Below, piece after piece: positions 1-13,127 of a stretch of 64,000 nucleotides of DNA. Position 1 is the stretch's first letter. Every line of letters begins with the position of its first letter. The translations under genes and the position numbers were made by a program. This DNA is from Acridotheres tristis (taxonomy: Eukaryota > Chordata > Aves > Passeriformes > Sturnidae): contig CM072886.1 of NCBI GenBank assembly GCA_037013685.1, positions 59,388,933-59,452,932 of the forward strand, in the 5' to 3' direction. Under the pieces are notes generated by a model, which saw only the letters and a list, made by a program, of their open reading frames with translations, had not been told where the DNA came from and did not search any database.

Positions 1-3000
1 ATGTAGTCATATCAGGAAACTTCCTCTTCAGTAATACAAAACAATTGACCAGAAAACCTTCTTTATTGCTGCTTTCCACTGATAGCCACTTCCTTCACAT
101 TAACAAGCACATAATATTTCCACCTAGTCAACAGAAGAGAAAGGTGCTCCTACAACAACTGTGTCAGTTTACTGTATAATTTTTGTTCCTAATATCTGTT
201 CCAGTTGTCAATCCATGCTTTCTGCCTGACCAAAATCCATGAGACTTTCAGTTCCCCCTGCCTTCACTGGAAGCAACCTTCCAGAAAGAGCTTAAACTGC
301 AATGCACCTTAACTAGAAAGTTGTGTGTCAACACATGTGCACATGTGTGTCAGCACACCATCCAGTCCATGTACACAGCACAGAAATAGCAGAGATTTGT
401 GGGATACAGCCTCTTTCCTGTGACATTTCCTATTTTATGCCCAGCCAGTGCATGCTGAGCATCCCACACATTGAGCCATTTCAGGTACATTGCTCACAGG
501 GTAAATGAATGAGTCACTCTCACAGCACACTTGCCCTAAGACTTATAAAGAGAAATTCATTAAGAAATGAGGCAAATATCCTCCTTGTTCTAATAGCAGA
601 AAGCTGGAAAGCTCAAATATTCCCAGTCTCACAGATCCAGGAGAGGCCATAGCTGGGGACAGTAAAATCACACTTCCCACAGGGTCATTCCCAAAGGTCA
701 CCCAAGGCCTGGTCTCCTCATCCAGCCCATGCTTGTTCAGCTACAGTGGCACCTGTGGACACTGTTCTGCTACCAAGGGAAAAGTCCATAAAAGAAAGAG
801 CAAGCCAAGCCAGAGGGAGGCTGCCAGTTACAGCCTGGCCATGTCATGGCATGGTCCTTGTGCCTTTGTCCCACATACAGGAGTTGCTGGGTTGCTTCAG
901 CAAGATTTGGGAAATGGGCAGATGTATTAAGTAGCTTCATTCCACCTGAAACATAAATAATCCCACGTTTTACATCAATCCTACATATAGGGAAGGTTTT
1001 CTGAGGAATACTTTTTCAGGGACAGCAGTACAACCTGCCACCCATGAAGCAAATGAACCTCTTATTTAATGGGTATTTTTCCTCGACTCAGTCAGAGTAG
1101 GATTCTTGGGTATTGTTAAGGACTTAATGGGAGACCCAAATGTAACTTAGATAAACACACCACGAGGAAAGAAAAGCCAGCAATGTGTTTCAGTTAAAAC
1201 CTCTCTAACCTAAGAGTCTCTCTTTAAGCCACTCAGAAAAGCCTTTAAAATCTGATAATCACTTAATAATATTTCACACTTGCTGCTCAACCTGAAAACC
1301 TCAGCTACAGTTTTTGTAAATTGTGGCACCAATCTTGTTCCAGATGGCTTGCAAAATAATTTATAAACAACAAAGTTCAGCAGGTTCATAGCAGCTGTTT
1401 AATTCCAGCACTTTGGCCACCCACTTCAGCATAACTGAGAGCTTTCAATCAGTTTCTTCCTCTCATGGGGCCTTCAAACAGCACCAGAGCATGTGTTCAA
1501 CATGCTCTCAGAAAGTAGCCAGCCAAATAGGGAGGGTCAGTCGTCTTTGCAGCTCTGGAGCATACCCACAGCATGCTCACACTGACTTTTTCCTCTATTT
1601 TTTTAATACATAAATCTAGTTGAGAACAAGTAGGACGATGTTCCAGAGTTTAAAAAACACCTTCATTAAAATACTCAGTTCCTACAAAACAATTCCATCC
1701 AGTTCGCCTTAGTTCAAATGCTGAATATAATCTCCCCAGCAGGAATATACTGTAAATGCAAACATAACATCTCACAGGGTTTTTTTTACCAGTTTAACTA
1801 AATGTATGCTAAGTGCTATAAGAAATAGAGTATGTCAAAAAGGGCCTTTTCTGTACCTGACAGATTTCCACTGCTATTTCTGTTTCTTCCTCTCCTCTCC
1901 TCTTTCCTTGCTGGTGTTTACTTTGGCTCTGTTTTTCTTGTGTCCCTTCAAAACCTTCTTGTCCTGGATTGGCCTTTGGGGCACAGAGGAAAAAGGAAGA
2001 GATATTGCTTCACAGTCACTTGAAAGGTCATGCAGTCTGAACTGGACAGGGACAAATTCCAAGTTACTTTAAGCTCCTCTGATCGTGGGTATATCCACAC
2101 AAAGTATTCTGGAAACTGCACAACAACATTAAGGTTGCATTAAGCCCAATAAAATATACCCTGCCTGTCAACACAGCTGATTAGCCCAGGCTCAATGCCC
2201 CATGAATCACAGACATATGGTTTCCAGGAGGCTCAGGATAAACAGAGCAGAATGGAGGCATGTCCTAAGTTCTAAATACGTCTGATGTCTGCAAAGGGTG
2301 TCAGGGCATCAGCACATTCAATCGATCCAGGACAGCAGCCCCCGGTGTATCTCATAATTTCAGCTGCTGAGAAAGGCAGCTTGTCTCCTGAGGAGCCTAG
2401 TCCTAGTTTGGTAAGCTTTTTACAAATTAGGGCTGATTTGAGCTTGTTTGCTGGCCACTGCTGATAAGATGCAGCATGCTGTGGTCTGCGGATATGTTTT
2501 CTTGCTTTGGCTTATACCAGCATGCTGAGCCTGAAGGGATGACTGGCAAGAATAAGGTGCTTGTGGTAGAGGAGACCACCTCTAGGCAAGCATGCAACTG
2601 AGAAAAGTGTTCCATAAAAAAGCATTCAGCAGCCCACAACTCCTGGAGCAACAAACAAAGCCAGTCTGACGCCGAGGTTTGTGTACCCTCTCAGTAACCA
2701 ATAGCCAGTTAATACTGGATTCTTCTCCAAGGCATTCTCCTCCTCCCACAAATCCTGTGGTTTCCACAGCGTACACAAATTTGTCAAAAAGAAAGTAGCA
2801 CAGTTTTGTTTTATGCTAATGTTTAAACATAATTTGTATTGAGCTACGGTATAAACACTGGTTAAGAACTAATTGAGGGTTTTTAATGGGCTTATGTCGT
2901 GCTCACAATTGCCAGGAACTATCAGTGTGTTGAGGAGAAAAAAAGATTCCTTTAGTTTTGACATATAGCAGAGGTTTTTAAGTAAAGCAGACAACTGAAA

Positions 3001-4168
3001 TAATCACATGATCTCCAATATTTCAAGGAGATTTTCAGTACAAGAAGGGTCTGCTGACTGTCTCAGTAGTGCCCAGGAACCTTAAAAAAACCCCACAGGC
3101 AATAAGTTCTGCCAGCAAGAGTAATTTCAGTAGCACACTGCAATAAAGCAGTGTTGCAGAAGCTGGAGGGCAACACAAGCAGGTACCAAGCCCACAGAGG
3201 GATCCCAAACTGCAGAAACAGCCCTTTCAGCTTGTGGAAACACCCCAAAGGTCTCCATGACACCTACTGTTCCTGTTTTGTGCTCTTAAGGAAAGGTTGC
3301 TCCATCAGGGCTTTTCCACACCACATCAATAGCCTGCTGCAGGTTAGGACAATGGGAGCAATTTGAAGCTGGACAAATTGAAGAAGCCAAAAGCTTCTCT
3401 GGCATGAATTCAAAGTTTGATGAGCTGTATTTAACAGCCTGAGAATCCAGGGAGTAATTAATAAGTAATTTAATAATAAAAAGGAAAGAGCAGGAAGGGT
3501 AGAAGGAATAATTCTGCAAACAAGCATGACTCTCAGGAGCTCACTGAGCCCTAGAAAGCTTTCCTAATAGGACAGTGAGGGCAACAGAATACAGTCAGGC
3601 ACTGTCAGACAGACACTTTTCAGGCATTCTGGGATTTTAGTCCTACTGCTGCTTGACTGGCATAGCATTAAATTCCCTTTTGCAGGTGCAAACTCCATCC
3701 ATTTTAACCCTTTGCCCAGGAAAGCTTTCTATTCAAATTGCAATTAGACCACAAAACGCAGAAGTGTCTAGACATATACAAACCAAAAAGCTGTGTAGGT
3801 TTAAAAAACCATGAAAGTCCATCTAGTAAGGGGTTAATTACAAGGAATCTGGTTGTCGATTAGCATCTTGTATAGTAAGATCAAAACCAACAATTCTGGT
3901 GTTATCTAGATAGTAATAAGAGTTAAATCTGCCTTCATGGAACAGTAGAGTCAGAATTTTTAAGCACAAATGCCACTTTATTGTAAGTCTAGACTTATGC
4001 TTGAACACGATCCCAAATCAGCAGATTTTTAGCCTGACATCTAAAATTACACAGAACATAATTTTATTATTGTAATGGGGTTCTTCACCCCCTTTTGTTC
4101 AAACTGAGACAGGCTGATTGAACCTTTTACAAAGCACTAAATATGACGGGATAGGGTCAGGGGTTCTG
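1..4168. other. Non-coding unique sequence, no gene seen
   Basis: AT-rich sequence with frequent stops in all frames. The short ATG frames here (60-90 codons) have no supporting splice pairs or protein-like composition that I could find. No repeat family was recognised. It is either intergenic or intron. Confidence 0.55.
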
Positions 4169-4619
4169 GGAAGGAAGGAAGGAAGGAAGGAAGGAAGGAA
4201 GGAAGGAAGGAAGGAAGGAAGGAAGGAAGGAAGGAAGGAAGGAAGGAAGGAAGGAAGGAAGGAAGGAAGGAAGGAAGGAAGGAAGGAAGGAAGGAAGGAA
4301 GGAAGGAAGGAAGGAAGGAAGGAAGGAAGGAAGGAAGGAAGGAAGGAAGGAAGGAAGGAAGGAAGGAAGGAAGGAAGGAAGGAAGGAAGGAAGGAAGGAA
4401 GGAAGGAAGGAAGGAAGGAAGGAAGGAAGGAAGGAAGGAAGGAAGGAAGGAAGGAAGGAAGGAAGGAAGGAAGGAAGGAAGGAAGGAAGGAAGGAAGGAA
4501 GGAAGGAAGGAAGGAAGGAAGGAAGGAAGGAAGGAAGGAAGGAAGGAAGGAAGGAAGGAAGGAAGGAAGGAAGGAAGGAAGGAAGGAAGGAAGGAAGGAA
4601 GGAAGGAAGGAAGGAAGGA
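4169..4619 (+). repeat. Perfect (GGAA)n microsatellite, about 112 copies
   Basis: An uninterrupted run of the 4-base unit GGAA fills about 451 bp with no variant unit visible. Because 4 is not a multiple of 3, every frame reads through it as a four-residue repeat (KEGR on the plus strand, FLPS on the minus strand). This creates the apparent 177-215 codon ORFs over this span, and these are not genes. The array is a pure purine strand opposite a pure pyrimidine strand. GGAA is also the core recognition motif of ETS-family transcription factors. The true length in the animal may differ, since arrays this long are often mis-sized in assemblies. Confidence 0.98.
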
Positions 4620-5907
4620 TAACCACCTCTCCAGCTCTGTTCTGTTGTCTGCTCCTCACTCACTCCTCTGGGAGATGTCAGACACCACATCAGTCCTTGT
4701 CCTCAGTTTGCAGAGCTAACAAATGTAACACAAAGTCTCAGCACAGCTGGTACTGGAAGAAATAGGTTGGACTAAGCTCTAGGTGCCCACACAAGCCCTC
4801 CTGGATGCACTTTTTCACGTGCCATGTGTTAAAACACTCCTTATTCCTCTGCAAGCACTAATGATAAGGCAGCAAGCAGGGCACTGTGTGTTAGGCGTGT
4901 GGCTGAAGGCAGACAGCTTGCAACCACAGAAATAGCTCGGGTAGCCAGTAAATCAATATTTGTGTGTTATTGTTCTCACATACATCCCATTTGCTGGTCC
5001 AACACTTGTTCCCGCAGAAACAGGATCAGAGTGGCCGCCGGCAGCCAGCAGGCAACCAGAGCCAGCTCCCCCTGGAGCCAGCACACAGGTGTGCTGCCTC
5101 CAACCAGCAGGCAGAGATCTACGACTTCTTTTAATTAAGGAATAATCCCTTTACATTACAAAAAGGATTTGTAGAAGGGGGCACGGTTTCCTCCAGCATT
5201 TCTCCTCCTTGGCAAAATATCACAGCTCTCTCTCCCCAGCAGCAGCAGCTGCTTTGCATAACTCCTTGTCCTATTTCTGAGCAAACCAGACCAAGAAGCA
5301 CAATCTTCACACGTGACTGGCAAAGAGGTTCCCTTCCCTTACAATACAAGGAAACAGAAACTAAAACGAAACCAAGGATGTTTTCTGATAGTGTGGATTC
5401 AGTGGTGCTCTACTGCTCAGTCTAGCAGAAGTAGTCATCATTTTGGGACAGCAGAAACTCAGCAGCTGTGAGGAAATCAGAGATGGGCTGCACCCAGGGG
5501 TGCCGAGAGAAGAGGTTGCTGTTGCAGTGCATCTGCTTTCTGTCTTTGAAAAACCACCAGCAGAGATGTCCCACATCTGGAGCAAGGCAAGCGTTTCACC
5601 CACCTCCAGAAAAAGCTTAAAGACAAAGAGTGAGTTGCCAAAGAATGGCTATAAGGGATGGCTGGCCTGCCTTGACCAAAGGAGTACAGTTTTTAATCAT
5701 ACAAATAGCCCCAGCACTCACCCATTGTACTCTTGTAGAAGGGGAAGCTATGGATGCTATTACACTACCAAAAAGAAAATAATGTAGAGACATGTAATTC
5801 CCCTCTACATTCCCAACAATATATTTGTAACTTTTGTACAAAATGAAAAATCTTCACGTGCTTGAAATCCGCACAAGATAAAACAACCAGTCACCTCAAG
5901 AAATCCA
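4620..5907. other. Non-coding unique sequence
   Basis: No gene or repeat was recognised. The 4.9-5.6 kb part is slightly richer in GC and carries several overlapping chance frames on both strands (up to 114 codons). None has a convincing splice pair or a recognisable protein. Confidence 0.5.
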
Positions 5908-5985
5908 CAGAATTCACAGAATGACTAGGTTGGAAGAAACTCTTGAGACCATCAAGTCAATCTTCAATCCAGCCCATTAGAAATG
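5908..5985 (-). mobile_element. CR1 LINE 3' end fragment (antisense)
   Basis: The plus strand reads cacagaatgactaggttgga, then a degenerate form of the usual 'gaccatcaagtc..aatc..cagccc' run. This is the reverse complement of the CR1 3' tail, which in sense orientation reads roughly 'ctggatgatc..ggtctcttccaacct'. CR1 elements are usually 5'-truncated, so only this tail is expected. Several mismatches indicate an old insertion. The left edge is clear and the right edge fades near 5,985. Confidence 0.75.
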
Positions 5986-8900
5986 CTCATGTCAGGATTT
6001 TCAGACTAGATCTGACAGAAGAATCTTCTAGAAAATATATACATGGATGACCAACTTCTAGAAGCTTTTTGTCAGCCCTACAGACGATTCACTCAATAGG
6101 CCCAACACACCAATCTTCCTTCCTTTCCTTATCTCACACAGCAAATGAATGTTATTAAATACACAGTCTTTCTTCAGTGGGCTACACAAACAAAATACAC
6201 ACAGTTAATTAATGCTGCAGTCACTTCTTTGATCTTCCAGTGAAAACAAAATTTAAAAGTCATACTATTTCAGCCTAGAAGCTTAGAGTTAAAAAGCTTA
6301 GGAACTCATCCGGGACTTTGAATCCAAGAATCACTGGGCTGATGTCATTAAAAGAGCTGAATTAGACTTGTAATTATTCCCCTATGAGTTCTACTGTCTA
6401 TCTGAGAAAGAAGGGTATTCATTTCTGTCCTCAAAATTGATTTATTTTAGAGAAAAAAACAGAAGGGTTAGGGAGAGCAAGAACTTGGTTTTACTGTGCA
6501 TCTGATAGAATATAAGAAAGTAAGTGTCAATAGTGAACAAGATCTCTGCCAGTCAATAGGAGCCATACCTTCTGTTTACATGGCAGGCAGCTTCCCTGAG
6601 ATCCTCAGCATAAATCCTATCTCCACAGTTCCAGCTGGCTGTCCACCGCTTAGTGCAGTAGCACTTCATTAACATGCAAATGCTTGACAGTTATTGGGCT
6701 TAAGTACATCTGCATATTTATAAACAACCATTCCAAACCACATCCCCATTTAAGGAAACTGCTTAATGACACTGAACCTCTCATATCCATTAAACAACAA
6801 ACTGCAGCCAGATTCAGTCATTTTGTACTTGTATGGTACTTTAAAAATATTTCTCACATAGCTAGGTAAAAAATATGCGTCAGTCGATTTGTTCTTTTAT
6901 GGCAATCAAACTTTTCTCTTTATTAAACCCCATTTTTCTAATGGAAAGGCAAAAATAGCTCCAAAAAAAGTTATGCTTTAGAAATCAATATAAGGTAAAT
7001 TTATGGCAATAAACACAAACATCCAGTAAACCATATTTAATGTTTTATCCATAATCTATAAAATATTCAGTCAAACTATGCAACCTCTGTGTTTTCAAAG
7101 CAAAAGTTTGACAAGCATCAGACAACCAATGCACAGAATGGAAAGTTGCCCCAAAAATCTACACACTTAATTTGTTTGCTCACAACAATAATTCTGCACA
7201 TCTAAGGATGACTTCTATGTGTCCTCCAATGTCACATCATTGAAGGCACATATCAAACCCAGCATAGACAGCCCAAGTTCTAGCAGCACATTCTATCCAA
7301 AGTATCTGGAATTTCAACACAAAGTCCCATAAATTTAGCCATGAATTCAGATTTCTCAAAATTTTTTCATGAAAATTGTATTTAGTAACAAAAGAATAAA
7401 AAATAATTTAAAAATAAATCAGAATTTATTTTTAAGTGGACAAAAACATGCCAAAAACAGCAGCATGTCACAAACCAGTCATGAAGTATCAGAGACATTT
7501 ACATGGACAGTTCCTGCACATGAACTGTAAAACTTGAGTATTTCGTTACAGACAAGAGGTGAATGTGCACATGTAAAGAAAGTACAGGTCTGAAAGCCAA
7601 ACATCTCTGCAGAGACCGAATCTGGACAATCCCTACTATTACATAAAAAGCTCCATTGCATCTCCTGCTTCTGGCCCACTATCTACAGAAACAATTTTAA
7701 GGATAATGGTGATGAGGAGAAACTGAAATATCTGAAATGCCAGCACAATAATCCGAAGTGTTACATAAATACCACAGTAAAATATAGGAGCATAAGCATT
7801 GCAAGCTTCATTTTGTTCATACTTGGTTCTATCTATATCACTGTATCCGAGTCAATATGTTCTCAGCTCTCTCTGGAATTCTCTAAGAAATGTCCAACAA
7901 ATGAGAAGTGAAGTCCTGGAACAGAGAAGATATGTCATAACAACTACCACTGCACAAAAAATTAACTTACTTGGGCAAAAATACAAAAATCTGTGAAACT
8001 GAACCTAAGAATTCAGGGTGGGTTTCTCGAGGTTTTGTTTCTTGGGTTTTATTTTAGGTTAAGAAAATGTGCGAGAAACCCAGATATGCCCTAATGAGCA
8101 AAATATGAAAAAAATATAGACTGCACTCATTAAAAACTAAGTATTTTTCATTTAGAGGAGCTAAATTGCCTGCATATTTCCCATTCTATGTATAGGAAAT
8201 GCTTCAGAGCAAGAGTAACTACTACAGCAACACAAATGCACATATTTTTGTCTACACGTGGGATGTTGAAGCTCAATTAAAAGATAATTCCATATACAAT
8301 TCACATTATGCACTATGATCATTCTCAAAATAGAAAAAAAAATTAAGATAAAACATTTTCATGAGAAGATACTTGTATTGGATTTGTATTTAAGACCAGC
8401 CTTGTGCTTTCTCCATACTTTGATTCATTTTTCAAAGCCTCCAATTAAGAATAGGAATGCACCCAACTAGGACTTCCTTTGTTCCCATTGCCTAAAATTC
8501 GTCCCCATTACAGCACATAAAGATTGAAGGTAGCATTATAAAATCTCCCAATACATTTTAGCTTTTCAGGCTCTTCTTCAGAATCATGCTCAGAAATATT
8601 GTCTCACTGGAAGTCAGTGAAGCAGTCTTCAGTATCCAAACTCTTTATAAAAATATTTGCCTTAGAAGTCTTCAATCCATTTGTAATTTCTGAAAGTTTT
8701 ACCACCAGCCTAGAACTTTCCCCTCTAGTATATCTTCCCATAAGGAGAATCAAAAGGGCAGGTTTTTTACTGAACAAATATTTCACAAAGAAAATACTAG
8801 AATGCATGGTTGGATGGTTTGTTTTATGAGAACTGCTTTGGGTTTTTGAAGATAAAAAGTTCAATTTTGTGGTTTGAGTTGGCCTGTGTACCACTTGGGC

Positions 8901-11900
8901 ACTCACTTTCATTCTTGTACCAGTGATGACACAGTTGATGAAACAAAGATCTTATTGGAGGTAATATACTAATGACATCTCACCATCAGGACAATTTAAT
9001 TTTGTGGCAGCTTGCTGTTAAGACAGAGGGCTGGTTCTACACAGCCCTTTGATGATGCTTACCTTACCTTTCTACCTCAACCTCCAAATGAGAGAAATGC
9101 TGCCTACGTGAGATTTAATAGCAACATGAGAAATCACAACTTCACATAAACGATGAACAAATTATACCAAAATAGTATCAGCAAAGTGGTGTGGGAGATA
9201 CAATAATATCACATCACTGAGATCATCACTGAGTTTCTTCTCCTGTACCTCGGTGTGTGCTTACAACTGAGCTCTCTCTGGTAAAGTAATAGGAAATCAT
9301 CAATCAAAGAGACTGCAAAAATATGTCAGTGTCTTGACATATCATGACCTCTGAGTCATGTGTCCAGTATGGGGCAAAAAATAAGGACACTGGGTAGACG
9401 TTTTGGACTAAACTATGGTTAAAACAACTTTTTATCAGGAGTGCCAGGTAGAGAGGTGCTTGGGACCAGTCCCTCCTAACTGAGGCTGCTCCTTTCAAAC
9501 TTCATCACTTTGCCTAAGATCAATACCAAGGACTTGGAAGACAAATAAAGTCCAAGAAAGCAAAATATCTGCTCTAAAGAAATACTCCTTAGTTTCTTCC
9601 TTTGATATGAAGTGTTAACTAGAGTTTAGAGTCTTTGAAAAGACCCTGAAAAATCATGTTACCCCTTCTGACAAAGCCAGATTTGAAAAGCACTGAGTTA
9701 ATAATCTCATTTTTAAAATGAACACTCAGACTGCCTTGGATTAAGTTCTAGTTTATTTCTATTACTGAGCATAATTTTTAAAAAGATAAAGTGTGATTAT
9801 ATAAGGCACAGACAGAAGCCTGAAATACAGAAAGCAGATCAGACCCAAGGCATATCTGACCAGCATACTCCTACCAGCATAGCACAGCTGATTACTGCCC
9901 ACTGTGTGCACAACACTTTGAATATGGTAACAAAGGAACATTTTGTAGAAAATCAGTTTAGGACACTTTCTTAGTCTTTTACAAAATTAATACTTTTAGC
10001 TAAACAGCACCCCCAATTACCAAGTGGGTCAGATATTTTTACTTTCAAAGACCTATTTTCCAGCAAATTAAATTGCTTGGCCTGAGATCTTGCTTTTCTA
10101 TAAATATAAATTTCAGTTTTCACAAACAAATGAATTGAAGAATACACACTGTCAAATCCTGGTGGCCTTTCCTTTGGGAAGCCTTAGTAGACACTTGCTT
10201 TGGATCAGGAACTGGCAACATGCCTGTCAGTTATGAACATGCCTGCTTTTTCTTTCTTTTTTTTTATTATTTTTTTAACTCAGAATCTTCTCAGCTCTCT
10301 CTACCTGGTAGAAAATTTAAATCTGTGCCCAGACACTTTATAAAAATAACTTAAATTTCAATATATTAATTCTCTAAGTTTGTGCTGGCAGGGCTTTCCT
10401 TGCAATTGCAACCAGCTAAAAAGCTGGTGTTAGGCTGTAGAGGATCACTCTGCTCCTCAGCTGATGGAGTACCACAGAGAATTGCAGGAAAGAATTAATT
10501 ATTTTGCCCTCATATCAGGGCTGGAACAGCATACACTTAGTGCAATTTGCCCTTATACTGCATAAAGGGAAAACAAAACATCAAATAGCTTGTCAGTTTA
10601 AAGAGTGCTTTCTCTTTGAGGGGAGGGAGAGGTGAGAAGGGATGTATATGTAAATGAGGCAGAATAACTACAGAGAAAAAAGATGCAAGCATATAATTAA
10701 AATCTGTATCATAATGCCTACACACAACGTACCCACTGAGATTACAGGACCAATATTGATTCTAGCATCAAACTTTTCAATGTTTTACAACTTAATAGCT
10801 TTCTTTTAAAATATGCTTTTCATGTATAATCTCTACTACAGCACAATGGGCTCAAGATGATTTTTCAAACAAAGATAGACTTTTATCGAACAGAAAGTGA
10901 AAATTTCTTTTAAACTCTGAGCCCAGCTCTTTTATGTGATCCAAGCAGTTGAATGTCTGAAGCCACACAGTTTCATTTCAGCTTCCACAAAACCAGAAGT
11001 TCTTCTGTACGTTATGGTGTACACCTACATAATGAGGGTTTGTGAGAGCTACATGGCCAGGTGTTAAAGACATTCACATTTGAGTTTGACCTGAATAAAT
11101 TTTTCAATTTTAAGGTGACACTCCTGGAAGTATTTACATCTGTATTCAAAGGCAGTATCAAAAAAAGGGAACTGATATGGGGAAGGTATTTATTCCCCAA
11201 GCATTTTTACCTGTGTTTTGTTTTTCCAATAAAACCAGGACTTTTGACCTGGTAAGAAAGAGGTTTCTTTAAAAAAAGGAAAGGCTTCATCTTTATTAAA
11301 TCAAAACAGATTTGGCCACTTGTCATTCTCCCAAAATGCAGATGATTATAAGGCCTAAGACAAGAAGCATAAGCTTAGCAATTTTATTTTTTTTCTTAAG
11401 GCTCTGGCTGTCTCATATGCCAGACAGGCATGTGTATTATGCACATCCAGCAGGGGACAAAGATCAGAAATTTAAAGGAGCTGTTTGTGATTTTGGATGG
11501 GATGTGGCACACAGATGAAAGAGCAAACATTTTTCCCCTTGGTTTAATGCTAGCACTAGATTCCTAAATTAAGCCCAGCAGGAAATAAACATCCACCACA
11601 GATTTCAAAAGATATCTCACATCTTTGTATTAAAACGTGTTATTTTAAGAGTCCCAAATGCTGCATGTCTGATTTTTATTAAGTCCAGAGCCAACATAGG
11701 AAGTGTTATTTGACTTTGCTTTAAAAGAAAGCAGAAAATATCACTGGACAATAGGATGTAAATTGCAGGAAGCCAAAACAAAATTGAAGAGTATGAGATA
11801 ACAGGCCTGCTGCTATTATCTACAGGAATACTAAATCCATAGGTTTCAGAAAACTACTTTGATGACCTTGAAAGCTCACACAGATTACAGAATATCAAGA

Positions 11901-12960
11901 TGGCAGATTTTCCAGGGGGAGTGGAAGGACAACAGTCTCATTTTTTCTCTTCCAAACAACTGGGGACGTGTTTCTGATATACATTTCTGATTTCCTTCTA
12001 TCCTAAATAGCTACAATGCTGTACTCCAAAGAAGAAGAAAATTAAACATCACTCCACATGTTCCTCACGCATTTCACGCGTGTAGTCCTTGGTGAAAAGA
12101 ATAATTCTATGTCCATATACCAATGCAGTTAAAAATTCCAACTCTGAAAATTCCCTATACAAACTCTAAAACTACCAGGATAGGATTTTGCCCAGCTCAA
12201 TCACAATACACTAAGCTTTTACTTTGGAGTTTGCAGATACTACTTTTTTTCCTCTTCTTTCACACTGACTTTGATGATGTTTTGGGATTAAAACAAGGAG
12301 TAGACAGTTCCCATGAGATGAAAGACATAACTGCAAAGAACAGTTACTTAGAAGATTAAAAAAAAAAAAAACAACCTCTTGGAGTTTGAGATGCTGCTAT
12401 GCATTTATTTAAAGAAACACTCACTTGAAGAGGCTTAGAGTTCAATATTTTAAATAAGTTTCTGCTTTGTCAACTCTAGTTGGAAATAAAATGCCTTTTT
12501 TAATTGCCAAGATTATCAAAATTATAACAGTACATTCCCAAGCAGGCTAAATGTATTTTAACAGGCAGAAAGAATAGCTCCAAGTTCTTCTGCAAAATTC
12601 TGCCAGTAATTAAACCTAAGCTCCTCTTATTTATGGCCAATTACAACTCTGAGCAACCCTTACTCCAGCGGCACCATTTCAACAAGGTTCCACACATCCC
12701 TCTCTATCAGCCAACTTCCAGCTGGGCACAGAGTCAGCCTTGCTATGGCAAAGCCCGAGCCAGTGTTCAAGAAGCTCAGCCAGCCTCTCAGGCCAGACAG
12801 ACCACAGACCTGGTAGGCTCTCAGGTCTCTCAGAAAGGACTAATTTATCTTCCTTTTCTAGCCAGTCCCATATTTCACAACATTTTTATTGCTTTCCCCT
12901 TCCAACTCTACCCAAACTTCCTATGGCCAAGACAATCAAAGGTTATTGGGTGAAGGGATG
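5986..12960. other. Non-coding AT-rich sequence
   Basis: No gene or interspersed repeat was recognised. It includes very AT-rich stretches (for example 7,360-7,440) and short homopolymers (an A run of about 14 at 12,358-12,371). One exon-like minus-strand piece near 7,970-8,040 has a strong donor but a poor acceptor, and I do not call it. Confidence 0.55.
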
Positions 12961-13031
12961 AGGCAGAAGAGGTGCAGAGGGAGAAAAAGAAAAAAAAGGA
13001 GAGAAGAAGGGAAAACAAAGAAAAGAAAGTC
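12961..13031 (+). repeat. Polypurine (GA-rich) tract
   Basis: About 70 bases that are almost entirely A and G (gagggagaaaaagaaaaaaa and similar, imperfect). It is low-complexity sequence with mirror-like symmetry that could support triplex formation, and no function is shown. Confidence 0.8.
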
Positions 13032-13109
13032 TTGTTTTCTTGGGGGAGTAGGCTAAAGACTTTGACAGCAGGCAGAATTGTGTGCACATGAATGAATTTT
13101 ATTACACTC

Positions 13110-13127
13110 CTGGGTCAGCTGACCCAG
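13110..13127. other. 18-bp perfect palindrome
   Basis: CTGGGTCAGCTGACCCAG is identical to its reverse complement over 18 bases with no spacer. The centre is the E-box CAGCTG, flanked by GGGTCA/TGACCC, which resemble inverted nuclear-receptor half-sites (AGGTCA-like). It could be a dimeric factor site or simply chance. Only the symmetry is visible. Confidence 0.6.

Noticed and set aside
4099..4765. ORFs of 177-215 codons with KEGR or FLPS repeats
   Set aside because: They are produced only by reading the GGAA microsatellite, whose unit length makes every frame open. No coding flanks exist.
4750..4790. 'ggttggacta' resembling a CR1 3' tail
   Set aside because: Only about ten bases match and the flanks do not continue the CR1 sequence.
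7970..8045. Minus-strand exon-like piece with a CCCAA|gtaagt donor
   Set aside because: The acceptor is weak and it lies beyond the apparent 3' end of the minus-strand gene with no partner exons.
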